DNA from: SZUA-217 sp964194555
GTDB taxonomy: Bacteria > Actinomycetota > Acidimicrobiia > Spongiisociales > ZC4RG35
Direction: 5' to 3'
DNA: 52,640 bases
Assembly (NCBI GenBank): GCA_964194555.1
Contig: CAXMMT010000083.1
Location: 1-52,640 of the forward strand
Below, one piece after another: positions 11,949 through 19,843 of the stretch (positions within the stretch are counted from its first letter, which is position 1; each line of letters opens with the position of its first letter). Under the pieces are notes generated by a model that was not told where the DNA came from, did no database searches, and saw nothing but the letters and a program-made list of their open reading frames with translations. The position numbers and the translations under genes are program-made.

Positions 11949-13019
11949 TCAGCCCTCCCATACCTTGGCATCGGGCCAGAAGGTTCTGGTGTCCTTCTGG
12001 AAGGCGGTGAACCCGGGCAGCACATCGAGGACCTCACCATCGAGGGGGCCGAACAGCGCCCTTCCGTTTGATGGGTCCCAGACAGAACCTGTCTCCAGAT
12101 CCACCAAATCGTCACCGGAGACGGAAAGAGTGAGGATCTGGTCTCCGACCTGCCGATGAAAGACCTTCCAGCGGTCTGGAGTAGTCGGGTCGAGAACCAC
12201 CGATATGGGCACACCGGCGATCACATCATTGGCGGGTCCTTGTTCGGCCAGAAGCCATACCGGGTAGACACCTGCTTGTTCACCGAAGTCGGCCACGATC
12301 GTCATCCCTTCGAGTCTGAATCTCGACCCCTGGCCCGGAGCGTCGAGCGCGACGGTCGAGGGATGGTCTTCCTTCCAGGTGCCCCAGGAGGTGAGTTGGG
12401 CCGCCATCAACTCGAGACGGTCACCGGTGCGGGGCCCCATCACGGCCTCACCCAGTGGCTGGCTCCAGACGCTTCCGGTGTCGTGATCCCACCATGTCAT
12501 GGCGTTCCCTAGAAGAGCCCCTTGGTTGCCCAGCACGAGCACCTCTCCATTCAGTTCTCGGCGATGGACCATCGCCGTCGCGCACAGTGGTCACCAACTG
12601 ACGAGAATCGGCGTACCGCCGATCCAATCGATGACCATCTCTCGCCTATTGAGAAAAGTGACCGGATAGGCCTTGGCCTCGCCATCCAACTCGACACCTA
12701 TGACCAGAACGTCGTCACGCCATTCTGTCTCGGGCGCCGTCCGGAAGGTCGGGTTGTAGATCGGGAGGATGACGTCACGGGGAAGCAGCTGACGAAAGCC
12801 GTCTGGGACTAGCTCACCGGCAGCGACGGGGTCATAGACACCCTCGGGGACCTCGACCGGACCGGTCTCGACCTGGAGTATGTCCTCGGGTGAACCCACC
12901 AACCAAAAGGCAACCAGCGCGAACATGGCGAGACCGATCAACCCGTAGACAAACTTCACGTATAACGGAACGCAGACGCCCGGTGAACTGTTCCGACCAG
13001 TCGGGTCTTGGTCATTCAC
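11949..13019 (-). CDS. DUF3179 domain protein with in-frame UGA, probable selenoprotein
   Basis: Read through one UGA (12591-12593), this is a single 356-residue DUF3179 protein. It has an N-terminal membrane helix (about residues 22-42) and an extracytoplasmic domain. Before the UGA the frame gives AYPVTFLNRREMVIDWIGGT and PILVSW; after it, PLCATAMVHRREL. DUF3179 proteins normally read V-[ST]-Y-C-P-L-C there, so UGA replaces the first Cys and yields U143-P-L-C146. The downstream part stays in frame for 207 codons. Its first ATG (12572) has no ribosome site, which argues against a separate gene. A SECIS-like hairpin follows the UGA. selD is present in the window. The biochemical role of DUF3179 is unknown; a UxxC motif suggests thiol or peroxide redox chemistry. 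Confidence 0.82.
12559..12577 (-). promoter_or_regulatory. Predicted bacterial SECIS hairpin of the DUF3179 gene
   Basis: CGGCGATG-GTC-CATCGCCG forms a perfect 8-bp stem with a 3-nt loop (12567-12569). The loop begins with G, and 21 nt separate the UGA from the loop. These values fit the known bacterial SECIS rules: small apical loop, G in the first two loop positions, 16-37 nt from the UGA. It would recruit SelB with Sec-tRNA. Confidence 0.75.
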
Positions 13020-13031
13020 ATTAAGACGCGA

Positions 13032-13072
13032 GAAAGTCCCGACCCACTTGCCTGGCTGAGTCGGAACTCTCT
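13032..13072 (-). terminator. Imperfect hairpin after the small heat-shock gene
   Basis: On the minus strand GAGAGTTCCGAC pairs with GTCGGGACTTTCTC, with minor bulges, about 20 nt after the hsp20 stop. It is followed by a short pyrimidine-rich stretch. It probably ends the hsp20 transcript and lies just before the GTG of the DUF3179 gene. Confidence 0.35.
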
Positions 13073-13090
13073 GTTGTAGTGGTCTGTCGC

Positions 13091-13495
13091 TCAGCTCTCG
13101 ATCTTGGGGGCTGAACCAGCCTTGATGGCGATCTTGCGCGCCTTGGCGGCGTCGTTCAACGGGATCGACAATGTCAGTATCCCGTTGTCGTAGGCAGCTT
13201 CGACGCTGTCACCGTCAAGCCCATCGCCGAGGAAGAAACTTCGGACAAACGAACCGGTGGGACGACCACGGACGATGTCGGTTCGATTCTCATCGGCAAG
13301 CTCGCGACGTTCGACCGTCACAGTGAGGTGCTTTTTCTCGACTTCGATGTCGATATCCTCCAACTGGACTCCGGGGGCGTCGATCTCGAGATAGAACATG
13401 TCATCAATCCGATAGGCATCGGCCGCCAGGAAGTAGCGACGGGTCGTCGCCCGGCTGTCTCCCGCAAAGAACGGATCAAAACGATGAATCATCAT
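13091..13495 (-). CDS. Small heat-shock protein, Hsp20/alpha-crystallin family
   Basis: An ATP-independent holdase chaperone of about 134 residues. The alpha-crystallin domain covers most of the protein, with YLEIDAPGVQLEDIDIEVE near residues 35-53 and the end-of-domain motif AAYDNGILTLSIPL. ATG at 13495 is preferred, though the next codon (13492) is also ATG; GGAAA lies about 10 nt upstream. A strong promoter with an overlapping inverted repeat precedes it, pointing to specific repression under normal conditions. It is divergent from the protease-RimK-deacylase operon. Confidence 0.92.
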   Translation of the reverse strand: MMIHRFDPFFAGDSRATTRRYFLAADAYRIDDMFYLEIDAPGVQLEDIDIEVEKKHLTVTVERRELADENRTDIVRGRPTGSFVRSFFLGDGLDGDSVEAAYDNGILTLSIPLNDAAKARKIAIKAGSAPKIES

Positions 13496-13534
13496 CTTGG
13501 AGGTTTCCTTTCGATAGTGTGTCATTTCGTAGAG

Positions 13535-13574
13535 ATTATGCGTCCATGAAATCTGATATGTCAAGTATCAGATT
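13535..13574 (-). promoter_or_regulatory. hsp20 promoter with operator over the -35 box
   Basis: TTGACA (13559-13564) and CATAAT (13535-13540) are 18 nt apart. The -35 box is the centre of a perfect 9-bp inverted repeat, AATCTGATA (13550-13558) and TATCAGATT (13566-13574), with a 7-nt spacer. A repressor bound there would block polymerase directly. The arms match neither CIRCE (TTAGCACTC) nor HAIR (CTTGAGT). Confidence 0.65.
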
Positions 13575-13623
13575 AATTCATGGGCAAAAAGACAAGTGGA
13601 AATACCATCTACCCTTTGAGCGG

Positions 13624-14079
13624 ATGGGAAAACGAGTTCGGACGACAATCGGTTGGCGGGAATGGGTGCAGATGCCCGAATTCGGCGTATCCGAGATAAA
13701 GGCCAAGGTCGATACCGGAGCTGACAACTCGTCCCTGCACGCTTTCAACATCGAGCGGTCCGAGAGAGAAGGGGTCTCCTATGTGAGTTTCGAGATCCAC
13801 CCGAGACAGAGGAAACACAATCCCGCGATCGTCTGTGAGGCCGAGGTCGTCATGGAACGAAAGGTGCGCAACCCGGGTGGCAGGACGCAGTTGCGGCCTG
13901 TGATTCGAACTCGACTCAATATTGCAGGCCAGGAATTCGAGACCCTCATCAACCTGACGACACGAGACGAGATGACCTTCCGCATGTTGCTGGGGCGACG
14001 GAGCATCAGAAAGGAGTTTCTTGTCGACCCGGGGCGCAGTTATCTCGGCGGACGTCCAATGAGGTTGGGCCAAACATGA
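13624..14079 (+). CDS. RimK-associated aspartic-protease-like protein (ATP-dependent zinc protease family)
   Basis: A 151-residue protein of the family usually annotated as ATP-dependent zinc protease and found beside RimK ligases. The retropepsin-like signature KVDTGADNSSLHA contains the DTGA motif (residues about 30-33) of an aspartic protease fold, and LINLTTRDEMTFRMLLGRRSI is the second conserved block. ATG 13624 is chosen because the domain starts there; an earlier in-frame start would overlap the hsp20 operator. Its stop overlaps the RimK start (ATGA). Processing of RimK products or targets is inferred from context only. Confidence 0.8.
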   Translation: MGKRVRTTIGWREWVQMPEFGVSEIKAKVDTGADNSSLHAFNIERSEREGVSYVSFEIHPRQRKHNPAIVCEAEVVMERKVRNPGGRTQLRPVIRTRLNIAGQEFETLINLTTRDEMTFRMLLGRRSIRKEFLVDPGRSYLGGRPMRLGQT

Positions 14080-14951
14080 AGATCGCCATCCTCTCCCGAA
14101 GCTCCGGCCTCTACTCCACCGCTCGTCTGAAGCAAGCAGCGCTGAATCGAGGACACGAGGTCGCCGTGGTCGACTATCTCCGCTGCTACGTAGACATCAC
14201 TGCTCGACGGCCCAAGGTCCTGTTTCGCGGTGAAGAAGTGAGACCGGATGCAGTCATTCCGAGAATCGGAGCCTCCTACACCTTCTACGGGGCCGCCATC
14301 GTCCGTCAGTTCGAGATGGCAGACGTCTTCACCGTCAGCAGTTCCGATGGGATCAGCCGGTCCAGGGACAAGCTTCGCTCGATGCAGATCCTCTCCCGCG
14401 CCGGTGTCGGTCTTCCGACCACCAGCTTTGCTCACGACAGCCAGGACATCACCGGGATCCTGGACGTGGTCGGCGGTCCTCCGGTCGTGATCAAGTTGCT
14501 CGAGGGCACCCAGGGTGTGGGAGTCGTGTTGGCCGAGACAGGACAGGCCGCGGAGTCGGTGATCAGTGCCTTCCGTCAATTGGACGCCAATTTCCTGGTC
14601 CAGCAGTACATCGGCGAAGCCGGTGGCTCCGACCTCAGGGCGCTGGTGGTAGGCGGCCAGGTCGTGGCCTCGATGAAACGACAGAGCCCGCCCGGCGAAT
14701 TTCGCTCCAACCTCCATCGGGGCGGCACCGCCGAAGTGGTCACCCTCTCGGCAAACGAGAGGTCCACCGCATTGAGAGCGGCCAAAGCCATGGGTCTGGA
14801 TGTGGCCGGAGTGGACCTCATTCAGTCCAACGACGGGCCGATGGTGCTCGAGGTGAACTCGTCCCCGGGGCTAGAGGGAATCGAGAGTGCCAGCAATGTC
14901 GACATCGCCGAGATCATCATCGAACATATCGAGGGCAACGTCGGTGCCTGA
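14076..14951 (+). CDS. rimK: RimK-like ATP-grasp ligase
   Basis: A 291-residue ATP-grasp enzyme of the family that adds glutamate or other amino acids to carboxyl groups (RimK on ribosomal protein S6, LysX, coenzyme F420 ligases). Visible blocks are the N-terminal MKIAILSR domain, IPRIGASYTFYGAAIVRQFE, the nucleotide-binding loop KLLEGTQGVGVVLAE, and the metal-binding end VAGVDLIQSNDGPMVLEVNSSPGLEGIE. The ATG overlaps the preceding stop and the end overlaps the next start by 8 bp, so the three genes are coupled. The symbol is by family; the real acceptor is unknown. Confidence 0.88.
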   Translation: MKIAILSRSSGLYSTARLKQAALNRGHEVAVVDYLRCYVDITARRPKVLFRGEEVRPDAVIPRIGASYTFYGAAIVRQFEMADVFTVSSSDGISRSRDKLRSMQILSRAGVGLPTTSFAHDSQDITGILDVVGGPPVVIKLLEGTQGVGVVLAETGQAAESVISAFRQLDANFLVQQYIGEAGGSDLRALVVGGQVVASMKRQSPPGEFRSNLHRGGTAEVVTLSANERSTALRAAKAMGLDVAGVDLIQSNDGPMVLEVNSSPGLEGIESASNVDIAEIIIEHIEGNVGA

Positions 14952-15942
14952 CACCAAACGAAACGAGGCCATCACTGTTGGCGATGTGACGGTGAGACCA
15001 GGACGCCGGGGCCGAATCCAGTTGCCCTTTGCCAAGGTTGCCACCGGATCGGACGAGACCCTCCCGGTCGCTGTTATCAACGGCCGCTCGTCGGGCCCCC
15101 ATGTCTGGCTCTCGGCAGCCATTCACGGAGACGAGCTGAACGGGACCGAGATAGTCAGAAGGGTGATGCGCCAGCTTGATCCCAAGACCCTCCGCGGCGC
15201 AGTCATTGCTGTGCCAATAGTCAACACCCTTGGGTTCATGATCGAGTCCCGATACCTGCCCGACCGTCGCGATCTGAACAGGGCATTCCCCGGATCGAGC
15301 CGTGGCTCCACTGCGTCGCGATTGGCGCATCTGTTCATGAGCCAAATCGTTGCCCAGACCTCGGTGGGCATCGACCTGCACACAGGAAGCAACCATCGCA
15401 TCAACATCCCCCAGATCCGCGCCAACATCGACGACGCCGGCACCCTGAAACTCGCCCGGGCCTTCGGAGCGCCATTCACGATCCATGCCAGGGCGCGCGA
15501 CGGATCCTTGCGCCAGGCCGGCCTGGAGTTGGGGGCAACCGTCTTGGTCTACGAGGCCGGCCAAGCACACCGTTTCGACTTCGAGGCCATCGAGACCGGG
15601 ACGGACGGCGTCCTGAGGGCTCTGAAATCGATGGGAATGCTCGATACCCGCCTGCCTCGGGCCAAGACGACCCGGCTCATCCGACGCACACGATGGGTCA
15701 GAGCGCGTCGCGGCGGGCTTGCCGAAATCAATGTGAAGCTGGGTCAGTACGTGGAGAAGGGTGAGCTCGTGGCCTCGATCTCCGATGCTTTCGGGTCGAG
15801 GCCCACAAAGGTCAGGGCCACAGAAACGGGGTGGATCGTCGCGCACACGCAAAGACCGCTGGTGCACTCCGGAGACGCCATCGCTCACATCGCTCGGGAA
15901 ACCGGCCCGGACAAAGACGAGCCGGTAGAGAAAAGGCGTTAG
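14944..15942 (+). CDS. Succinylglutamate desuccinylase/aspartoacylase family zinc hydrolase
   Basis: A 332-residue M14-like zinc hydrolase. The metal site is visible as HGDELNG (ligands His and Glu, residues about 60-66) and the later His of DLHTGS. The C-terminal part (about 250-325) is a biotinyl-lipoyl-like barrel found in many members. The start is GTG 14944, which overlaps the rimK end by 8 bp and has GAGGG 7 nt upstream. In this operon it may remove acyl or aminoacyl groups from the RimK product; that is inference. Its stop interlocks with that of the convergent whiB gene. Confidence 0.85.
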   Translation: MPDTKRNEAITVGDVTVRPGRRGRIQLPFAKVATGSDETLPVAVINGRSSGPHVWLSAAIHGDELNGTEIVRRVMRQLDPKTLRGAVIAVPIVNTLGFMIESRYLPDRRDLNRAFPGSSRGSTASRLAHLFMSQIVAQTSVGIDLHTGSNHRINIPQIRANIDDAGTLKLARAFGAPFTIHARARDGSLRQAGLELGATVLVYEAGQAHRFDFEAIETGTDGVLRALKSMGMLDTRLPRAKTTRLIRRTRWVRARRGGLAEINVKLGQYVEKGELVASISDAFGSRPTKVRATETGWIVAHTQRPLVHSGDAIAHIARETGPDKDEPVEKRR

Positions 15943-16202
15943 CTCGCCTTTCTGATCTCCTCCAGCCATCGGCGTCTGATCATTCTCCGTTCCTTGGACG
16001 TGGCACCGCCCCAGATTCCCTCGGTCTGGTTGGACTCGATAGCCCAAGTGAGACACTGGTCGGACACCGGGCAGGTGGCACATACGGCCTTGGCCTTGGC
16101 GACTCCCAGAAGATCTTCCTTGTTTGGGAAGAACGAGACCTGGTAAGTCACGTCGATACACGCCGCCGCTTCTCTCCATGGGGTGACTGTCAGGTCGATC
16201 AT
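15939..16202 (-). CDS. WhiB-family iron-sulfur transcriptional regulator
   Basis: An 87-residue actinobacteria-specific regulator that binds a 4Fe-4S cluster and partners the principal sigma factor. The four cluster ligands are Cys15, Cys41, Cys44 and Cys50 (C-x2-C-x5-C), followed by the turn motif GIWGG (62-66) and a basic C-terminus (KERRMIRRRW) for DNA contact. The order fits WhiB1/WhiB2-type proteins, but I cannot assign a subclass. Its stop overlaps that of the convergent deacylase gene. Repeat element A lies about 80 bp upstream. Confidence 0.95.
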   Translation of the reverse strand: MIDLTVTPWREAAACIDVTYQVSFFPNKEDLLGVAKAKAVCATCPVSDQCLTWAIESNQTEGIWGGATSKERRMIRRRWLEEIRKAS

Positions 16203-16282
16203 TTCAACTCAATCATGGATGAGATCAGGTAAACGCAGAGTCAAGGCGTTTCGTTCCCACTCGTTTCTCCTTGTCCCCGCTT

Positions 16283-16450
16283 CTAGTGGTCTGTCGCACA
16301 AATGATGTCAGGGTGTCTCCGAGGCATCGGCGTTCGAATCGCAAGGACGCACAACGAAGGCGCACCTGTAGGTGCGTCGAGGCAGAGGACACCGCGAGCG
16401 GCGTCGAGGGCGGGAGAGACCCGGCAATCATTTGTAAGACCGGCCACTAG
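16283..16450. repeat. Structured repeat element, copy A
   Basis: A 168-bp element with imperfect terminal inverted repeats (CTAGTGG...ACAAATGAT at the left, the complement ATCATTTGT...CCACTAG at the right) and a 51-bp core at 16342-16392. The core contains the perfect hairpin CGCACC-TGTA-GGTGCG. It shares the core with copies B and C. It sits between whiB and the end of the acyl-CoA dehydrogenase gene. It has no coding capacity, and its size and shape fit a REP/MITE-like element or a structured RNA. Confidence 0.8.
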
Positions 16451-16468
16451 GGGGGACCGATGATCAGC

Positions 16469-17701
16469 TCAGACCGGGGGAGCAAAGTCGGCGCCGGCCT
16501 CCAACCTTCCCAGCTCGGCACGGGCCACGGAACGACGATGCACCTCGTCGGGACCGTCGGCGATCTGCAGCCAACGGCCCAGGGCATAGAACTCGGCCAG
16601 CGGAAAATCCTCGGTGAATCCGGCAGCGCCGAACAGCTGGATAGCCCTGTCAGCCACCGAGGTCAGCAACTCGGGCGCCACAACTTTGATGGCGGCGATC
16701 TCGGTTCGCGCGGCCTTGACCCCGAGGTTGTCGATCATCCAGGCGGTCTTCAGCACCAGAAGCCTCGCCTGCTCGATGTTGATCCTGGCGTCGGCGATCC
16801 ATTCCCGGATGACTCCCTGATCGGAGAGTGGTCGTCCGAAAGCCGTTCTGGCCTTCGACCGTTGGATCATCAGGTCGAGACAGCGTTCTGAGGCGCCGAT
16901 CGCCCGCATGCAGTGATGAATCCTCCCCGGTCCGAGACGCGCCTGGGCGATGGCGAAACCGCCTCCCTCCTCACCGAGGAGATTGGACGCAGGCACCCTC
17001 ACCTCATCGAATCGAATCTGGGGGTGACCACCACGGTCCTGATAGCCGAAGACAGAGGGCTCCTTCTCGATCTGCACCCCCGGTGTGTCAAGAGGGACAA
17101 TCACCATCGACTGCATCTGATGACGCTCGGCGTCGGGATCGGTGACACCCATGACTATGGATAACTTGCATCGATCCGAAGCCGCGCCAGAACTGAACCA
17201 CTTGCGGCCCGAGATCACGTACTCATCACCGGTCGGCTCAATCCTGGTGCGTATGTTGGTGGCGTCCGAACTGGCCACGTCGGGCTCGGTCATCGAGAAA
17301 CACGACCTGATCTCACCCTCCAACAACGGGTGAAGCCACTCCTCCTTCTGCTGGGGACTGCCAAACATGTGGAGAATCTCCATGTTGCCGGTGTCGGGCG
17401 CCGAGCAGTTGAGAGCTTCGGGCGCGATGTGAGGGCTTCGCCCGGTTATCTCCGCCAGCGGGGCGTACTCGAGAACCGAAAGACCACCGCCAAGCTCGAC
17501 ATCGGAGAGAAAGAGGTTCCACAGGCCACGACCTCGGGCCTCGCCCTTGAGATCTTCGAGAATCGAAGGGTGATGATGAGGGTTCCCGGAAGCGGCCATC
17601 TGCTCCGAGTAGACCTCCTCGGCCGGATAGACGTGCGACTCCATGAACTCGTGAAGCCGCCCTCGCAGATCCTCGACCTTCGGGGTGTATGCGAAGTCCA
17701 T
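16469..17701 (-). CDS. Acyl-CoA dehydrogenase
   Basis: A 410-residue FAD-dependent enzyme of fatty-acid oxidation, closest in pattern to the ACAD10/11 type. FAD and substrate blocks are visible: CFSMTEPDVASSDATNI, GRKWFSSGA, RTAFGRPLSDQGVIREWIADA and the C-terminal QLFGAAGFTEDFPLAEFYAL. ATG 17701 is chosen because TAGCGT lies 7 nt upstream, a leaderless arrangement, and because the family N-terminus (MDFAYTPKVEDLRGRL) begins there. The M50 protease gene ends 19 nt upstream. Repeat A follows 19 nt after the stop. Confidence 0.93.
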   Translation of the reverse strand: MDFAYTPKVEDLRGRLHEFMESHVYPAEEVYSEQMAASGNPHHHPSILEDLKGEARGRGLWNLFLSDVELGGGLSVLEYAPLAEITGRSPHIAPEALNCSAPDTGNMEILHMFGSPQQKEEWLHPLLEGEIRSCFSMTEPDVASSDATNIRTRIEPTGDEYVISGRKWFSSGAASDRCKLSIVMGVTDPDAERHQMQSMVIVPLDTPGVQIEKEPSVFGYQDRGGHPQIRFDEVRVPASNLLGEEGGGFAIAQARLGPGRIHHCMRAIGASERCLDLMIQRSKARTAFGRPLSDQGVIREWIADARINIEQARLLVLKTAWMIDNLGVKAARTEIAAIKVVAPELLTSVADRAIQLFGAAGFTEDFPLAEFYALGRWLQIADGPDEVHRRSVARAELGRLEAGADFAPPV

Positions 17702-17720
17702 CGACCGAACGCTAGTGCAA

Positions 17721-18464
17721 CTAGTGGTCGTCGTCGGACTCGACGTCGATCGGCCCTCCCCACTCCACCGGATCTTCGATTGACTCATAGGAGAGGTCAG
17801 GAATCGACGTTGTGGTGCGGCTCGGTCTTCCTGTGCTCAGTTCCGCGAGAAGCATCCACCCTGCCAACACGGCAATGAAGATCCTGCTCGTGTTGATCCC
17901 CCATGCGAGGGCAACAGCCGCGGTGACGGTGAAAACAACCCGGGCGATCCTGTCGGCTCTACTGGGCGCGAACTTATCCAAGAGCGCCTGAAGCAGATGG
18001 CCTCCGTCGAGGGGACGGATCGGCACCCAGTTGATCAGCCCCCAGAACACGTTGATGAAGATCAGGTTGTTGATCACAAAAAGGGTCATCCCGGAATACG
18101 GGCCGAATTGGGATCCAACCAGCCACACCAGCCCCCCGAAAACGACCCCCACCGCCGACCCGGAAGCCGCCACCAACGCTCGACGCCCCGGTCCGAGTTC
18201 GCTTGCCGGGATGGACCATCGTGTGAGACCACCGACGCCGTTGAGCTCGATCTCGACCGCTGCCCCCATCCTCCTGGCGGTGAGTGCATGGCCAAGCTCG
18301 TGGATGAGGATGGACACGAAGACGATGCCCACCCAGGCAACCACCGACATTGGGTCGCTACGCCCCACCAGTGCGAGAACTGCTGCGATCAGGAGGAACG
18401 AACCTCTGATGGTGACCGGGATTCGGAACAGTGAGAAGGAGAGCAAGGAACCATATTGCCTCAA
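17721..18464 (-). CDS. M50 family site-2-type membrane metalloprotease
   Basis: A 247-residue polytopic protease that cuts within or near the membrane. The zinc motif HELGH (residues about 56-60) lies in a hydrophobic helix, and the third ligand block NWVPIRPLDGGHLL is near residue 145. The start is TTG 18464, since no ATG or GTG occurs upstream in frame before the conserved N-terminus. It has no C-terminal CBS or PDZ domain. It lies 19 nt before the acyl-CoA dehydrogenase and is divergent from the dipeptidase, whose start region it overlaps closely. Confidence 0.85.
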   Translation of the reverse strand: MRQYGSLLSFSLFRIPVTIRGSFLLIAAVLALVGRSDPMSVVAWVGIVFVSILIHELGHALTARRMGAAVEIELNGVGGLTRWSIPASELGPGRRALVAASGSAVGVVFGGLVWLVGSQFGPYSGMTLFVINNLIFINVFWGLINWVPIRPLDGGHLLQALLDKFAPSRADRIARVVFTVTAAVALAWGINTSRIFIAVLAGWMLLAELSTGRPSRTTTSIPDLSYESIEDPVEWGGPIDVESDDDH

Positions 18465-18505
18465 ACCCAGACTCAGGCCGAAACACCGGCGGTACGATCC
18501 CTGAC

Positions 18506-19843
18506 ATGCACGATGATCTCAGAGCGGCCGTTGCCGCCGATATGCCCCGTCTCAAAGACCTCCTGTTCGATCTTGTCCGTCTCGAGTCGGTGAGCGCCGA
18601 CGGATATGACCCGGCGAACGTTCGCGGTGCCGGCGAGACGATCGTCGGTCTCCTCGAAGCGGCCGGTTTCGACAACGCGCAACTCCTCGACTCGGCGAAC
18701 GGGCACCCGGCGGTGTTTGCAGAGAAGCTGGCGCCTGAGGGTGCACCGACGATTCTTCTCTATGCCCACTACGACGTTCAGCCCCCGGGACCGATCGAAG
18801 ACTGGACCAGCGGTCCTTTCGAGCCGTTCCAGAGGGACGGACGCATCTATGGACGGGGCGCCAGCGACGACAAGTCAGGCATCGTCATGCACATGGGGGC
18901 CGTGGCCGCCTACGGCGACGAACTCCCTGTCGGTGTTCAGATCCTGTTCGAGGGTGAGGAGGAAGCTGGGTCCGAGGGTCTTCCCGAGATCCTCGAGAAG
19001 TACTCCGACCTTCTCAGCCCCGACATCATCGTCATTGGCGACGGGGGCAACTGGGAAGTCGGTGTCCCGGCGTTTCTGACCCGGTTGCGTGGCCTGGCCG
19101 CAGTGACATTCGAGCTACGCACTCTCCACGCGCCTGTGCATTCCGGTCAGTCCGGAGGTGTCGTGCCCGACGCCCTGATCGCTCTTTCCCGTCTCCTCTC
19201 GACCCTGCACGATGACAAAGGCAGAGTCGCCATCGATGGTCTGGTCAACGAGGAGTTCGATGCCCCGATCGACATCTCGGAGGAGATGGCGCGGAGAGAA
19301 TCACTGGCAATCGACGGTCTGGAGTTGATCGGCGAAGGATCGATACCGTCGCGACTCTGGTCACGACCGGCAATTTCTGTTCTTGCTATCGACGCTCCGC
19401 CGGTTGCAGAGGCGATCAACCAACTCGTGCCCATGGCAAAGGCCAAAGTGAGCATGAGGATCCCGCCAGGCCAGGACACCCAACAGGCTCTGCAGGCTCT
19501 GAAGGACCATCTGACCGCCAATGTGCCTTGGGGAGCAAAGATCGACTTCCTCTCCGAGGAGGGCGGCAACGCCACGACGATTGACACCGATAACCCGGCG
19601 GTAACGGCCTGGAGCGAAGCCTTCAGAGAGGCATACGGCACCGATCCCGTGGCCGTCGGCGCCGGCGGCTCGATCCCCTTCATAGCTTTGTTCGGCGATC
19701 TCTACCCGGACGCTCCGATCCTTGTCATTGGCTGTGGGGATCCAACCAGTTCGATCCACGCGCCCAACGAGAGCCAGGACGTCGGGGATCTGGAGAAGGC
19801 AACTCTCTCGGAGGCAATCGCCTTCAGATTGTTGGCGAGCTAG
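18506..19843 (+). CDS. M20 family dipeptidase
   Basis: A 445-residue zinc peptidase of the M20/M25/M40 family. Metal and catalytic blocks are YAHYDVQPPGP (His and Asp), RGASDDKSGIVMH, FEGEEEAGSEG (catalytic Glu pair) and the late Gly-Ala-Gly-Gly-Ser-Ile-Pro motif near the C-terminus. The dimerisation domain lies in between (LHAPVHSGQSGGVVPDAL). ATG 18506 is preceded by TACGAT at 7 nt, so the mRNA is probably leaderless. The stop codon interlocks with that of convergent trmL. Confidence 0.94.
   Translation: MHDDLRAAVAADMPRLKDLLFDLVRLESVSADGYDPANVRGAGETIVGLLEAAGFDNAQLLDSANGHPAVFAEKLAPEGAPTILLYAHYDVQPPGPIEDWTSGPFEPFQRDGRIYGRGASDDKSGIVMHMGAVAAYGDELPVGVQILFEGEEEAGSEGLPEILEKYSDLLSPDIIVIGDGGNWEVGVPAFLTRLRGLAAVTFELRTLHAPVHSGQSGGVVPDALIALSRLLSTLHDDKGRVAIDGLVNEEFDAPIDISEEMARRESLAIDGLELIGEGSIPSRLWSRPAISVLAIDAPPVAEAINQLVPMAKAKVSMRIPPGQDTQQALQALKDHLTANVPWGAKIDFLSEEGGNATTIDTDNPAVTAWSEAFREAYGTDPVAVGAGGSIPFIALFGDLYPDAPILVIGCGDPTSSIHAPNESQDVGDLEKATLSEAIAFRLLAS

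Noticed and set aside
12570..12593. Treating 11949-12572 and 12591-13019 as two separate genes
   Set aside because: They are in the same frame, the six codons between UGA and the first ATG encode the family motif, and the ATG has no ribosome site. One gene with UGA is the better reading.
13077..13090. 14-bp match (TAGTGGTCTGTCGC) to the left end of repeat A, after hsp20
   Set aside because: It could be a remnant of the repeat family, but no core or arms accompany it, and a few such matches are expected by chance in 52 kb.
16330..16345. tRNA-like GTTCGAATC in repeat A
   Set aside because: No cloverleaf can be built around it; the sequence belongs to the repeat arm.
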